From positions 62,001 to 126,000 of the forward strand of contig NZ_JACXAG020000005.1 of assembly GCF_014773435.2 (NCBI RefSeq): a stretch of 64,000 nucleotides of DNA. The letters are read 5' to 3'. Below the pieces are notes generated by a model. That model was not told the DNA's origin. It searched no databases and saw only the letters and a program-made list of their open reading frames with translations. Positions within the stretch are counted from its first letter, which is position 1. Each line of letters opens with the position of its first letter. Below are positions 1-8,300 of the stretch, one piece after another. The translations under genes were made by a program, and so were the position numbers. The DNA is from Polycladospora coralii. GTDB taxonomy: Bacteria > Bacillota > Bacilli > Thermoactinomycetales > Thermoactinomycetaceae.

Positions 1-1
1 A

Positions 2-547
2 AGACAACATATCGACTTAGAAAATATCGTAGGGATGTTTGTTAATACGTTAGCCATTCGAAACTATCCTAGGGCGGATAAGACAGTACGAGAATTAATT
101 AAAGAAGTAAAAGAAAATGTATTTAAAGCATATGAAAATCAAGGATATCCGTTAGAAGAATTGGTGGCAAAATTAGGTACTTACCGAGATGTCAGCCGTA
201 ATCCACTATTTGACACCATGTTAGTCATACAAAATATGGATATTCCAGATATTCAAGTGGATCATCTTCAGTTCCAACCCTATCAAAGAGGAACGGGTAC
301 TTCGCAAGGCGATCTGACTTGGATTGTAAACGAAAAAGCAGATAGTCTTTCAATTGAAGTAGAGTATCGCGCAAATTTATTTAAACGAGAGACCATTGAA
401 GCGATGGTGCAAGATTTCTTTACTGTACTGCAGAAAATGGAAGAAAATATGGATGAATTGATCGTTGATCTGTCTATTCGTGAAAAAAAAATTGTCAGAG
501 AAGTTGAATGGCTAGCTGCTTTAGAAGATGATTTTGTTTTATTTTAA
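2..547 (+). CDS. NRPS C-terminal fragment: condensation domain (partial, 5' end outside window)
   Basis: The reading frame is open from base 2, so the gene begins upstream of the window. It encodes the last third of a condensation domain: the C5-type stretch IVGMFVNTLAIRN near the start, then NQGYPLEELV and RNPLFDTMLVIQN (C6/C7-type motifs), followed by the usual end of the fold. Translation stops soon after the domain, ending in DDFVLF, with no adenylation, carrier or thioesterase domain. A condensation domain is normally followed by an adenylation domain, so this is either a natural terminal C domain or a truncated synthetase. The next gene encodes a secreted serine peptidase of a type linked to NRPS prodrug maturation. 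Cytoplasmic megasynthase; the product is unknown. Confidence 0.9.
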   Translation, partial: RQHIDLENIVGMFVNTLAIRNYPRADKTVRELIKEVKENVFKAYENQGYPLEELVAKLGTYRDVSRNPLFDTMLVIQNMDIPDIQVDHLQFQPYQRGTGTSQGDLTWIVNEKADSLSIEVEYRANLFKRETIEAMVQDFFTVLQKMEENMDELIVDLSIREKKIVREVEWLAALEDDFVLF

Positions 548-787
548 AAAGATAAGTAGCCACAAAAGTCAACCTTATTAAATGGGAGACTTGCTCTTAC
601 AAGCGGTTGAAACAATTTAAAGATAGAAAATTATAGATCATTACAGTCCATTCCATGCTTATATCTGAAATGTACCCAATTAAATCGACTTAACAGTAGT
701 AGAAGTAGCTTGCTGTATTGTAGAAGGGACAGGAACTGAGCTTGTTAAAGTCCAGCAAGAGAAAATTTAATGAAAAGGAGAGTATAG
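548..787 (+). other. Intergenic gap after the NRPS tail
   Basis: About 240 bases with no convincing gene, no adenylation-domain relic that I could recognise, and no strong terminator hairpin. A ribosome site (AAGGAG) sits at the end, just before the serine peptidase gene. Confidence 0.5.
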
Positions 788-2344
788 ATGCAGATTGTCA
801 AATTTACCTTCCTATGCTTGATTATTCTATTAGGGTATTTCCCAACTTCGACTGCGCATGCAACAGATGACGAAATATTACCCAATACGACGGTGGCAGA
901 TTTAGAAAAATTTATCCATGATATGAAAAGTGAGAGTAAAATACCTGGTTTGGCAATCGTAGTTGTTCATAATGATAAAACCCTTTATCAAAAGGGACTG
1001 GGATATGCTAATGTGAGTTATGAAAAAAAAGTTGAACAGGATACGCTATTTGAACTAGGATCAACGAGTAAGGCTTTTACTGCCCAAGCATTGTTTAAGT
1101 TAGAAGAGCAGGGGTTGGTTCAATTAGATGATCCCATAACCAAATATATCCCTTGGTTAAATTTCACCTATCATGGAAAACCTGTACAGGTTACAGTGGA
1201 GCAATTATTACATCATACGAGTGGAATTCCTTTTAAAACGATTGTTCACATCCCTAGTTCTACATCAGAAAGTGCATTAGAAGAGACAATACGTACGCTA
1301 GTAGGAGTTGAATTATCCACCCCCCCTGGAGAAAAATTTGAATACGCTACGATTAACTATGATGTATTAGGCTATCTTATACAGAAAGTATCAGGAGTTT
1401 CATTTGAAAATTATACAAAAAATGAAATTTTTGACGAATTCAGTTTGAACCATACGTACTTCCAGGGGGAAGTACCTACACAAAATATGGCAACAGGATA
1501 TAAAGTGGGATTTACTTTTGCATTAGCGTATAATGCGCCACGTTATCGTGGGAATCATCCAGCGGGTTATGTCGTCACAAATATGGATGATGTAGGACGT
1601 TGGATGAAGATTCAGCTTGGTAGTATACCTATGGAGGAAGCGATTAATAAGCGCATTAAAAGGGCACATGAACCGAATGAACAAGTGAAGCCTGATATAG
1701 ATGGTTCTTCTTATGCAGCTGGTTGGCAAATCTATAAAAATCGTAATGGTGAAATCGCCCATAGTGGAAACAATCCTAACTTTTCTTCCTATATCGTGTT
1801 TCAGCCTGAAGAAAAGCTTGCTGTTGCCGTATTAGCTAATCTTAACTCAGAGTATACAGCTCAAATCGGACAGGGCATCATGAATAGGCTACAAGATAAA
1901 AAAGAAGTAGAAAACAATTCAGATTCATTTATTGAAGCAGACAAGATTGCAACAGCAATTTCTATTATCTTCCTAATCATTACATGGATGATGCTCTTTT
2001 TTATCGCTCGTACGATGGTACAAATAATGAATGGGAGACGAAAGTTTATTGGATTCAATGTGGGTAAATTTTACTTTCTGGTTGGGACAATTCTCGTGAT
2101 ATGTTCGATGTTATCTATCGCGCTGTACTTCCTCCCTGAGTTATTCTTGGGAGGGCTTCCATGGAGATTTATCTATGTATGGGGACCGGTTAGTATTGTG
2201 ACTGCCGTAATCTTAATAGGAATAGCAGGGTGTATATTTTGTTTAAATATTGGATTGAAAAAAATATTCCCCATGAAAAATGATAAACTGATTTCTGACC
2301 CATATGCATATGGTGGCCCAATTAATGACAAATCTTCTCAGTGA
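788..2344 (+). CDS. Membrane-anchored S12 serine peptidase, ClbP/ZmaM-like prodrug peptidase candidate
   Basis: 518 aa. Residues 1-25 form a signal peptide, about 30-370 a beta-lactamase/S12 domain, and about 385-500 three transmembrane helices. The catalytic set is Ser92-x-x-Lys95 (STSK) and Tyr186, with HSG at 325-327. This layout of signal peptide, S12 domain and three C-terminal helices is that of ClbP, XcnG and ZmaM, which remove an acyl-D-Asn leader from NRPS prodrugs during export. From memory, ClbP uses E92, S95, K98, Y186, S188, H257 and N331; this protein has E89, S92, K95, Y186, T188, H257 and N331. The NRPS tail just upstream supports the same role. It would act outside the membrane. 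A generic PBP4*-like hydrolase is the alternative. The ribosome site AAGGAG is well placed. Confidence 0.8.
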   Translation: MQIVKFTFLCLIILLGYFPTSTAHATDDEILPNTTVADLEKFIHDMKSESKIPGLAIVVVHNDKTLYQKGLGYANVSYEKKVEQDTLFELGSTSKAFTAQALFKLEEQGLVQLDDPITKYIPWLNFTYHGKPVQVTVEQLLHHTSGIPFKTIVHIPSSTSESALEETIRTLVGVELSTPPGEKFEYATINYDVLGYLIQKVSGVSFENYTKNEIFDEFSLNHTYFQGEVPTQNMATGYKVGFTFALAYNAPRYRGNHPAGYVVTNMDDVGRWMKIQLGSIPMEEAINKRIKRAHEPNEQVKPDIDGSSYAAGWQIYKNRNGEIAHSGNNPNFSSYIVFQPEEKLAVAVLANLNSEYTAQIGQGIMNRLQDKKEVENNSDSFIEADKIATAISIIFLIITWMMLFFIARTMVQIMNGRRKFIGFNVGKFYFLVGTILVICSMLSIALYFLPELFLGGLPWRFIYVWGPVSIVTAVILIGIAGCIFCLNIGLKKIFPMKNDKLISDPYAYGGPINDKSSQ

Positions 2345-2509
2345 AAGAATGAGAAATGAGTTAAAATTGATTCAATATGGAATGTGAATAAGCTTCAATT
2401 CATTCAATGATCTAGACAAGTATGTATATCCGATATGATTTAACAAAGACCCGTAAAAACCGTTGTTGTCATGCGAATTGACACACATAAATATGGAGGA
2501 AAAATTGAT

Positions 2510-3067
2510 ATGATTCACAGACATGAAAAAGAATTTCCGGTGTTAGAAACGAAGCGCTTAGTCCTAAGAGAGATAACAACAGATGATGCCCATGATATTT
2601 TTAAATACTTATCGGATAAGGAAGTGATGAAATATTACGGGCTTTTGCCTTTTCGAACAAATCAAGAAGCCATAAATGAGATTGAATGGTATAAAAAAAT
2701 ATATGACGCTAAAACAGGTATACGCTGGGGAATTACAATGAAAAATATTGATGCAGTCATTGGGAGTTGTGGATTTCTCAATTGGTCGCAAGAACATTTT
2801 CGTACGGAGATTGGTGCTGAATTATCAAAAGCATACTGGAGAAAAGGAATCATGTCAGAGGCTTTTCAAGCAATTATACGTTATGGATTTAATCAAATGG
2901 AACTCATGAGAATACAAGGATTAATTGAACCTCCTAATACTTCTTCGCAAAAACTGGCTGAAAAAAATGGCTTTATTCGGGAAGGGTTATTAAGAAAATA
3001 CGAATATGCAGCGGGAAAATTTGATGATTTATATATGTATTCATTATTGAAAGATGACGATTTATAA
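2510..3067 (+). CDS. GNAT acetyltransferase (RimJ/RimL type)
   Basis: 185 aa from the ATG at 2510, chosen because GGAGG lies at 2495-2499; an in-frame ATG at 2471 has no ribosome site. The protein has the RimJ/RimL pattern: ETKRLVLREITTDDA at the start, GITMKNIDAVIGSCGF and GAELSKAYWRKGIMSEA (acetyl-CoA loop) in the middle, and NTSSQKLAEKNGFIREG near the end. Such enzymes acetylate amino groups of proteins, peptides or small molecules in the cytoplasm. Next to an NRPS edge it could be a self-resistance or tailoring enzyme, as ZmaR is for zwittermicin, but the sequence alone does not separate that from protein acetylation. Confidence 0.85.
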   Translation: MIHRHEKEFPVLETKRLVLREITTDDAHDIFKYLSDKEVMKYYGLLPFRTNQEAINEIEWYKKIYDAKTGIRWGITMKNIDAVIGSCGFLNWSQEHFRTEIGAELSKAYWRKGIMSEAFQAIIRYGFNQMELMRIQGLIEPPNTSSQKLAEKNGFIREGLLRKYEYAAGKFDDLYMYSLLKDDDL

Positions 3068-3071
3068 CAGA

Positions 3072-3113
3072 TGGCAAGCCTGTTTATTCTCTATGGGATG
3101 GGTTCTTGCCGTT
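3072..3113 (+). terminator. Weak hairpin after the GNAT gene
   Basis: GGCAAGCC pairs imperfectly with GG...CTTGCC just after the GNAT stop codon. There is no clean T-run, so termination here is only possible. Confidence 0.35.
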
Positions 3114-3185
3114 ATTAGTAAAGTTGAAAATAGATCGAACTTCTAATGAAGTGATTTGTGACTAGTGAATCGTTCGGAGGATTGA

Positions 3186-3252
3186 GTCGTTATCGTGAAG
3201 ATGAAGATTGCGCAAATTCACTTTCACGATAACGACAAGTGAAGTTCTTTTT
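3186..3252 (+). terminator. Perfect 14-bp inverted repeat plus T-run upstream of the SbnI-like gene
   Basis: GTCGTTATCGTGAA (3186-3199) pairs perfectly with 3223-3236. A second pairing is possible between GAACTTC at 3138-3144 and GAAGTTC at 3241-3247, the latter followed directly by six T. The two pairings could form in sequence, so this may be the terminator of the preceding unit or a leader that controls the SbnI-like gene. Confidence 0.5.
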
Positions 3253-3358
3253 TGTGTATAAAGACGGATTTGCGATACGACAAGTCAGAAGTAATCCTAT
3301 TCTTAGTACTTTAAAGTAATTTCAGTCGTTTTTGTTATGGAGAGGAAGGTCTAATCAC

Positions 3359-4135
3359 TTGATTAATATACAGAAAAGCTTAAGAATAGTACCTGTTGAG
3401 CAGATGATTCTACATGAACATGAAGAGCCACTTCGCTTGGAGGCTATCGTGCAAGCGATCAAACAAGAAAAAATTTTAAGACATCCTATCATGGTGCTCG
3501 AAATGAAGAAGAATCTTTATCTTGTAATAGATGGTGTACATCGCTATCTATCTTTAAAAAGATTAGGATACAAACATATTCCTTGTCAGATTGTTGAAGA
3601 AAGTCAAGTGCAAATACATGCTTGGTCTCATGTTGTAAAAAAAGGACCTTGGCTAAAAAAATTAATAAAGCGTGAGGAGTACGGATGTCAGGAATCGGAG
3701 ATTGGAGGCTCCAATTATATAGTCCGAATCACTGAGAAAGATTCGAAAAAATCATTGTACTTATATCGAACAGATGAACAAGTCCTAGGAGTCCAACAAA
3801 TATTGAAAGTATGTAGTAATATCATACAAAATTATATAGATAGAGAGAGAATCGTTCGGGTCGGTGAACTTGATCACCGGATATTAGATGAAAATTTTGT
3901 TCGAATTGATTTTCCCAGATTTACGTTATCAGACATATATAGACTATCTAGAGCGGGGTGTTTAATGCCCACGGGTATCACTCATTTTTTAATTACAGGA
4001 AGAATATTAAACTTGCAAATACCTCTTGAAGTTTTGAAGGGATCTTCGGACGAAAATCGAGGTTGGGATTTACTAATAAAAAATTGGGATTCTAAATTAA
4101 GGTATTATTCCGAGCCTATATACATATGTGAGTGA
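3359..4135 (+). CDS. SbnI-like ParB/Srx-fold free L-serine kinase
   Basis: 258 aa from the TTG at 3359, which has GGAAGG at 3344-3349 and matches the SbnI start; an upstream TTG at 3332 lacks a site. Residues 5-90 are a ParB/sulfiredoxin-type domain with LRIVPVEQMILHEHEEPLRL, RHPIMVLE and VIDGVHRYLSLKRLGY. The C-terminal half keeps PTGITHFLITGR, LNLQIPLEVL and the SEPIYICE end, all alignable to recalled Staphylococcus aureus SbnI (254 aa). SbnI makes O-phospho-L-serine for SbnA/SbnB, which form 2,3-diaminopropionate. No sbnA or sbnB is in the window; at the edge of an NRPS locus it may supply precursor to genes upstream. A DNA-binding role is the alternative. Confidence 0.75.
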   Translation: MINIQKSLRIVPVEQMILHEHEEPLRLEAIVQAIKQEKILRHPIMVLEMKKNLYLVIDGVHRYLSLKRLGYKHIPCQIVEESQVQIHAWSHVVKKGPWLKKLIKREEYGCQESEIGGSNYIVRITEKDSKKSLYLYRTDEQVLGVQQILKVCSNIIQNYIDRERIVRVGELDHRILDENFVRIDFPRFTLSDIYRLSRAGCLMPTGITHFLITGRILNLQIPLEVLKGSSDENRGWDLLIKNWDSKLRYYSEPIYICE

Positions 4136-4149
4136 ACGAACCGAAAAGA

Positions 4150-4243
4150 GTGTGTTTTATAGAATGAAATTTGATGTAGTAGATGAAATGTTTTCTTTCT
4201 TGAGTTGAGAGAAAGAAAACATTTCAAACACACAGTGGCATGA
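4150..4243. repeat. Large inverted repeat between convergent genes
   Basis: A perfect 16-bp stem (4195-4210 with 4220-4235, 9-base loop) is flanked by an outer 8-bp pair (GTGTGTTT 4150-4157 with AAACACAC 4236-4243). It lies between two converging genes, where a two-way terminator is expected, but neither strand has a T-run after it. Confidence 0.6.
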
Positions 4244-4275
4244 CCTCCTCAAAAGAATTAAGTTAAATGGAGTAT

Positions 4276-4851
4276 TTATTTTTTCAAAAGATTGAGCTTA
4301 ACCCATGCGAGACATTCACGTGCCTTATGATAAGGCATAAAAAGGACAGTCGAGTGTACCGGTGCTGGAGCAGCTTTGATGCCAGCTTGGGATGCATAAG
4401 TTAAAGCTCTGTTCATGTGATAGTCATGTGTGACCAGATAGACACGATCTAACTTGTGTTCAGACAGGAGAGAAGCTGTATATTTTAAATTTTGTTTTGT
4501 GTTGCTGGAGTGTTCTTCTAGTAGCAAATCTTCTTCTTTTACCCCTTTTTCTAGCAGATAATCTCTCATCCCCTGTGCTTCAGTAATGCCGTTATTGCCC
4601 AATCCACCAGATAAGACCAGATGGGACACTTTTTTTTCTTTGTAGAGCTGATACGCTAGGTCACATCGCTCTTTTAACGCAGGACTTGGCTTTTTATCCC
4701 ACAAAGCTGCTCCCAGGATGATGGCAGCTTGACGTGTTTCGCCATCGGGATTACGCGCATCAAATTGGGAAGCCGAAGGCCAATAGATGATAAAGGGAAT
4801 AGCAGCAATCAAGCTAAATATAAGGAGAATCCAGTACCATTTTATGGTCAT
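4276..4851 (-). CDS. YdcF/SanA-family membrane protein (DUF218)
   Basis: 191 aa from the ATG at 4851, which has GGAGA eight bases upstream; earlier in-frame ATGs would overlap the HesB-like gene further. One N-terminal transmembrane helix (WYWILLIFSLIAAIPFIIYW) is followed by the DUF218 domain with AAIILGAALWDKKPSPALKER, HLVLSGGLGNNGITEAQGM, LLLEEHSSNTKQNL and VYLVTHDYHMNRAL. Family members (SanA, ElyC, YdcF) affect envelope integrity or peptidoglycan and undecaprenyl carrier metabolism; the reaction is not established. Its start overlaps the stop region of the upstream gene, so the two form one unit. Confidence 0.88.
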   Translation of the reverse strand: MTIKWYWILLIFSLIAAIPFIIYWPSASQFDARNPDGETRQAAIILGAALWDKKPSPALKERCDLAYQLYKEKKVSHLVLSGGLGNNGITEAQGMRDYLLEKGVKEEDLLLEEHSSNTKQNLKYTASLLSEHKLDRVYLVTHDYHMNRALTYASQAGIKAAPAPVHSTVLFMPYHKARECLAWVKLNLLKK

Positions 4852-4852
4852 C

Positions 4853-5170
4853 TTATTCATTCTCCAATTGACAATCAGATCGAAAAGGGGGATGAGGATG
4901 ATAAATCGTAAATTTTCCATTTTCTCGATTCAAATCAATGATGAGTCCATCCATCCATGCTGCTTCTTCCGGCTCCCAGACAAAGGGGATCGCTTTTGCA
5001 GACCCTTTCTCATAGTGTGGAAGCGACTCCGTAATTTCAATGGCAAATGAGGGTGTCGCACATCCAGAAGTAAGGGGAATGACGCGGACAGCAAGGGGTT
5101 CTTCTGTAGATTCTTGTTGTAAAATCATAGCGAGTCGGGCAGCTGCAAGATCACTTAACTCAATATTCAT
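4853..5170 (-). CDS. HesB/YneR-like protein of the iron-sulfur biosynthesis fold
   Basis: 105 aa. The start MNIELSDLAAARLAMILQQE and the stretch LAVRVIPLTSGCATPSFAIE match the HesB/YneR branch of the IscA fold. The cysteine pair of true A-type carriers (CxC near the C-terminus) is missing; only one Cys, in TSGCATP, remains, so a cluster-carrier role is doubtful. The gene lies divergent from polC and overlaps the YdcF-type gene. Function unknown; the fold assignment is fairly safe. Confidence 0.75.
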   Translation of the reverse strand: MNIELSDLAAARLAMILQQESTEEPLAVRVIPLTSGCATPSFAIEITESLPHYEKGSAKAIPFVWEPEEAAWMDGLIIDLNRENGKFTIYHPHPPFRSDCQLENE

Positions 5171-5308
5171 CGTGTCATCTCCAGTATGTAAGTCTTTTTC
5201 ATCATAGCAAAAAAGTAGAAATCAGAAAAGCATCACCTGTTTTCTCTTCATCACATTCAAGGTTATAATGAATGGAGGACTTAGTGGTAGGTTGGAGGTT
5301 TTGGCAAC

Positions 5309-8300
5309 ATGGATGGGAAAGTAGCTTTCCGAAATCTATTTCGAGTAGTAGAACTACCATCGGAATGGTTAGAAACCATTTTTCGAGATGGCGAAGTAAA
5401 AAAAGTAAAAGTGAGTCGCAAAGAGCATGCTTGGTGGATTCACATTCACCTTCCACAACCCGTGGAAGCTAATATATGGCATGAGTTTCAAACAAAGGTC
5501 ATCGCACATTTTGGACCTGATATTCGCGTGTACTTCCATTTTACGTATCAAGATTTACAACATGATGTGGTATGGGAAAAATATAAATATTGGATCCAAA
5601 AACAGATTCAGGAAAACGTATCGGCTTCGTTTAGTGCGTGGATAGGCAAGGCGAATTGGAAATTTGAAGGAGATCAATTACATTTGCTCTTTCCCAATTC
5701 GGTTATGCATGAATTGGCGCAGCAAAATGAGCTGGAAACCTTGATTCATAAATACTATAAAAAGATCACGGGTACTTCCATTTCTGTTCACTTATCCACA
5801 CATACACAAACGGATACCAAGACGCAGTTAGAAGCGATGCGGCAAGAAGAAGAGCAACGTCTCGTCGAACAAGCACTTGCCGAACAAGCTCGAGCAGAGC
5901 AAATGATGGCGAGTGAACCATCACCTGAAGACGTGATTGAAAAGAAAATCGGCTATCCGATTAACGAAGAGCCCGTTTCGATTTCTTCCGTACAAGAAGA
6001 GGAGCGGAAGGTGGTGTTCGCAGGAGAAGCATTTAAAGTAGAAGTGAAGGAGCTTCGTAGTGGACGAGAATTACTTACGTTCAATTTAACCGACTACTCG
6101 GACTCCATCACGTGTAAGATCTTCTCCCGTGATAAAGAAGATGCGAAGGTTTTGAAGTCAATCAAAGACGGAGATTGGCTTAAAGTAAGAGGCTCTGTCC
6201 AATTTGACACCTTTATCCGTGATTTGGTTCTGATCGTCAAAGATATTGAACCCGCTCGTTCTCCACGACATCGAACGGATGATGCAGCTGAAAAACGGGT
6301 TGAACTGCATCTGCATACATCCATGTCAGCAATGGATGGCGTGATCGAGCCCAAAAAACTACTTAAGCGCGTTAAAGATTGGGGACATCAGGCAGTCGCG
6401 GTAACGGACCATGGTGTGGTACAAGCTTATCCCGAGATCTATGAAGCGAATAAAAAATTAGGATTAAAAGTGTTGTATGGTATGGAAGCAGATATCGTTG
6501 ATGACGGCGTATCAACCGTTATGAATCCAGTAGATCGCGGGGAACTATCGGAGGATACGTATGTCGTGTTTGACGTGGAGACCACAGGTTTATCTGCTGT
6601 TCATGACACGATCATTGAAGTCGGGGCTGTCAAAATGCATAAAGGACAAATTATTGATCGGTTTTCCGAGTTTTGTAATCCGCATAAAAAGTTGTCCCCC
6701 AAAATTGTGGAGCTTACAAAAATTACAGACGACATGTTAGTAGATGCACCGGAAGTAGATGATGTGATCGCTCGCTTCCTCGACTTTATCGAAGGCTCGG
6801 TTTTAGTGGCCCATAATGCCCGCTTTGATATGGGGTTCTTACAGGAAGCGGTTCGTCGGATACAAAGACCACCCGTTACCCATACGGTGCTCGATACATT
6901 AGAGCTGGCCCGCACTTTATATCCGAGCTGGAAAAATCACCGGCTTAATACCTTAACCAAGCGCTTAGATGTCAAGTTGGAGCATCATCACCGTGCGATC
7001 TATGATGCGGAGGCAACCGGATATGTGCTATACAAGATGTTCGAAGAATGTAAAGAGCAGGGAATGACCGAGATTACTCAACTGAACGAGAATCGTAATC
7101 CGAGTGATCTGTCTCGACAGCGCCCTTTTCACGCCATTTTACTTGTCAAAAATCAAATCGGGATGAAAAACTTATATAAACTGGTTACCATGTCGCACTT
7201 GAAATACTTTCATCGCAATCCACGTATTCCGCGTAGTGAGCTATTAAAGCACCGTGAAGGACTCATCATTGGCTCAGCTTGTGAAAAAGGAGAGCTGTAC
7301 GAGGCGGCACTAAATAAATCACCTGCTGAGGCAGAATCGGTGGCGCGTTTTTATGACTATATTGAAATTCAACCTGTGGCGATCAATTTACACTTGGTAG
7401 ATAAAGGATTAGTCGAAAACGAAGAACGATTAAGAGCCGCGAATCGTCTATTGGTGAAAATCGGTGAAAAACTAAATAAACCAGTTGTAGCAACAGGCAA
7501 TACCCATTATTTAGATGAGGATGACGCCATTTATCGTCAAATCATTGTGCATAATCAAATTGGCGCAAGACCTCCCAATGTGTTTCCTGAGGCACATTTC
7601 CGGACGACGGATGAGATGTTGAAAGAGTTCTCCTATCTAGGAAGCGAAAAAGCGTATGAAGTGGTCGTTACAAACACACATTTAGTGAAAGATTGGGTGG
7701 AAGATGAGATCAAACCGTATCCAGAGGAAACTTTTGCACCTAGCTTAGAAGGAGCCGAAGAGGAGTTACAATCGATTTGCTACAACACCGCGCACGAGTG
7801 GTACGGCAATCCACTTCCCGAAAACGTGCAAACGCGATTAGATCGTGAATTAGGTTCTATCATTAAGCATAAGTATAGTACGCTCTATATGATCTCGCAG
7901 AAAATTGTAAATAAATCATTGGAGGATGGCTATATCGTCGGTTCACGGGGATCGGTCGGTTCATCATTCGTAGCGACACTTAGCCGTATTTCTGAAGTAA
8001 ATCCACTTCCACCGCATTATCGCTGTGGCGAGTGTAAGCACAACGAGTTTATCTTGGATGGTACCTATGAATCGGGATTTGATTTGCCAGATAAAGCTTG
8101 TCCCAAATGTGGACAGGAGAAATTGTTAAAAGATGGGCATGATATTCCATTTGAAACTTTCCTTGGCTTTGAAGCGGATAAAGAACCGGATATTGATTTG
8201 AACTTTGACAGTGAGTATCAGCCACGTGCCCACTCCTACACAGAGGAGCTGTTTGGAAAAAAGTACATTTACCGTGCGGGCAGTATTAATACCGTCCAAG

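Noticed and set aside
788-2344. Trans-acting PBP-type thioesterase (SurE-like) releasing the NRPS product
   Set aside because: SurE-type enzymes are cytoplasmic; this protein has a signal peptide and three C-terminal membrane helices, which fit the prodrug-peptidase type better.
4853-4920. Long N-terminal extension of the YdcF-type protein from an ATG at 4920
   Set aside because: It would overlap the HesB-like gene by 68 bases and has no ribosome site; the ATG at 4851 has GGAGA at the right distance.
5272-5645. Additional small genes overlapping the start of polC
   Set aside because: They lie in other frames of a certain gene and have no ribosome site or family marks.
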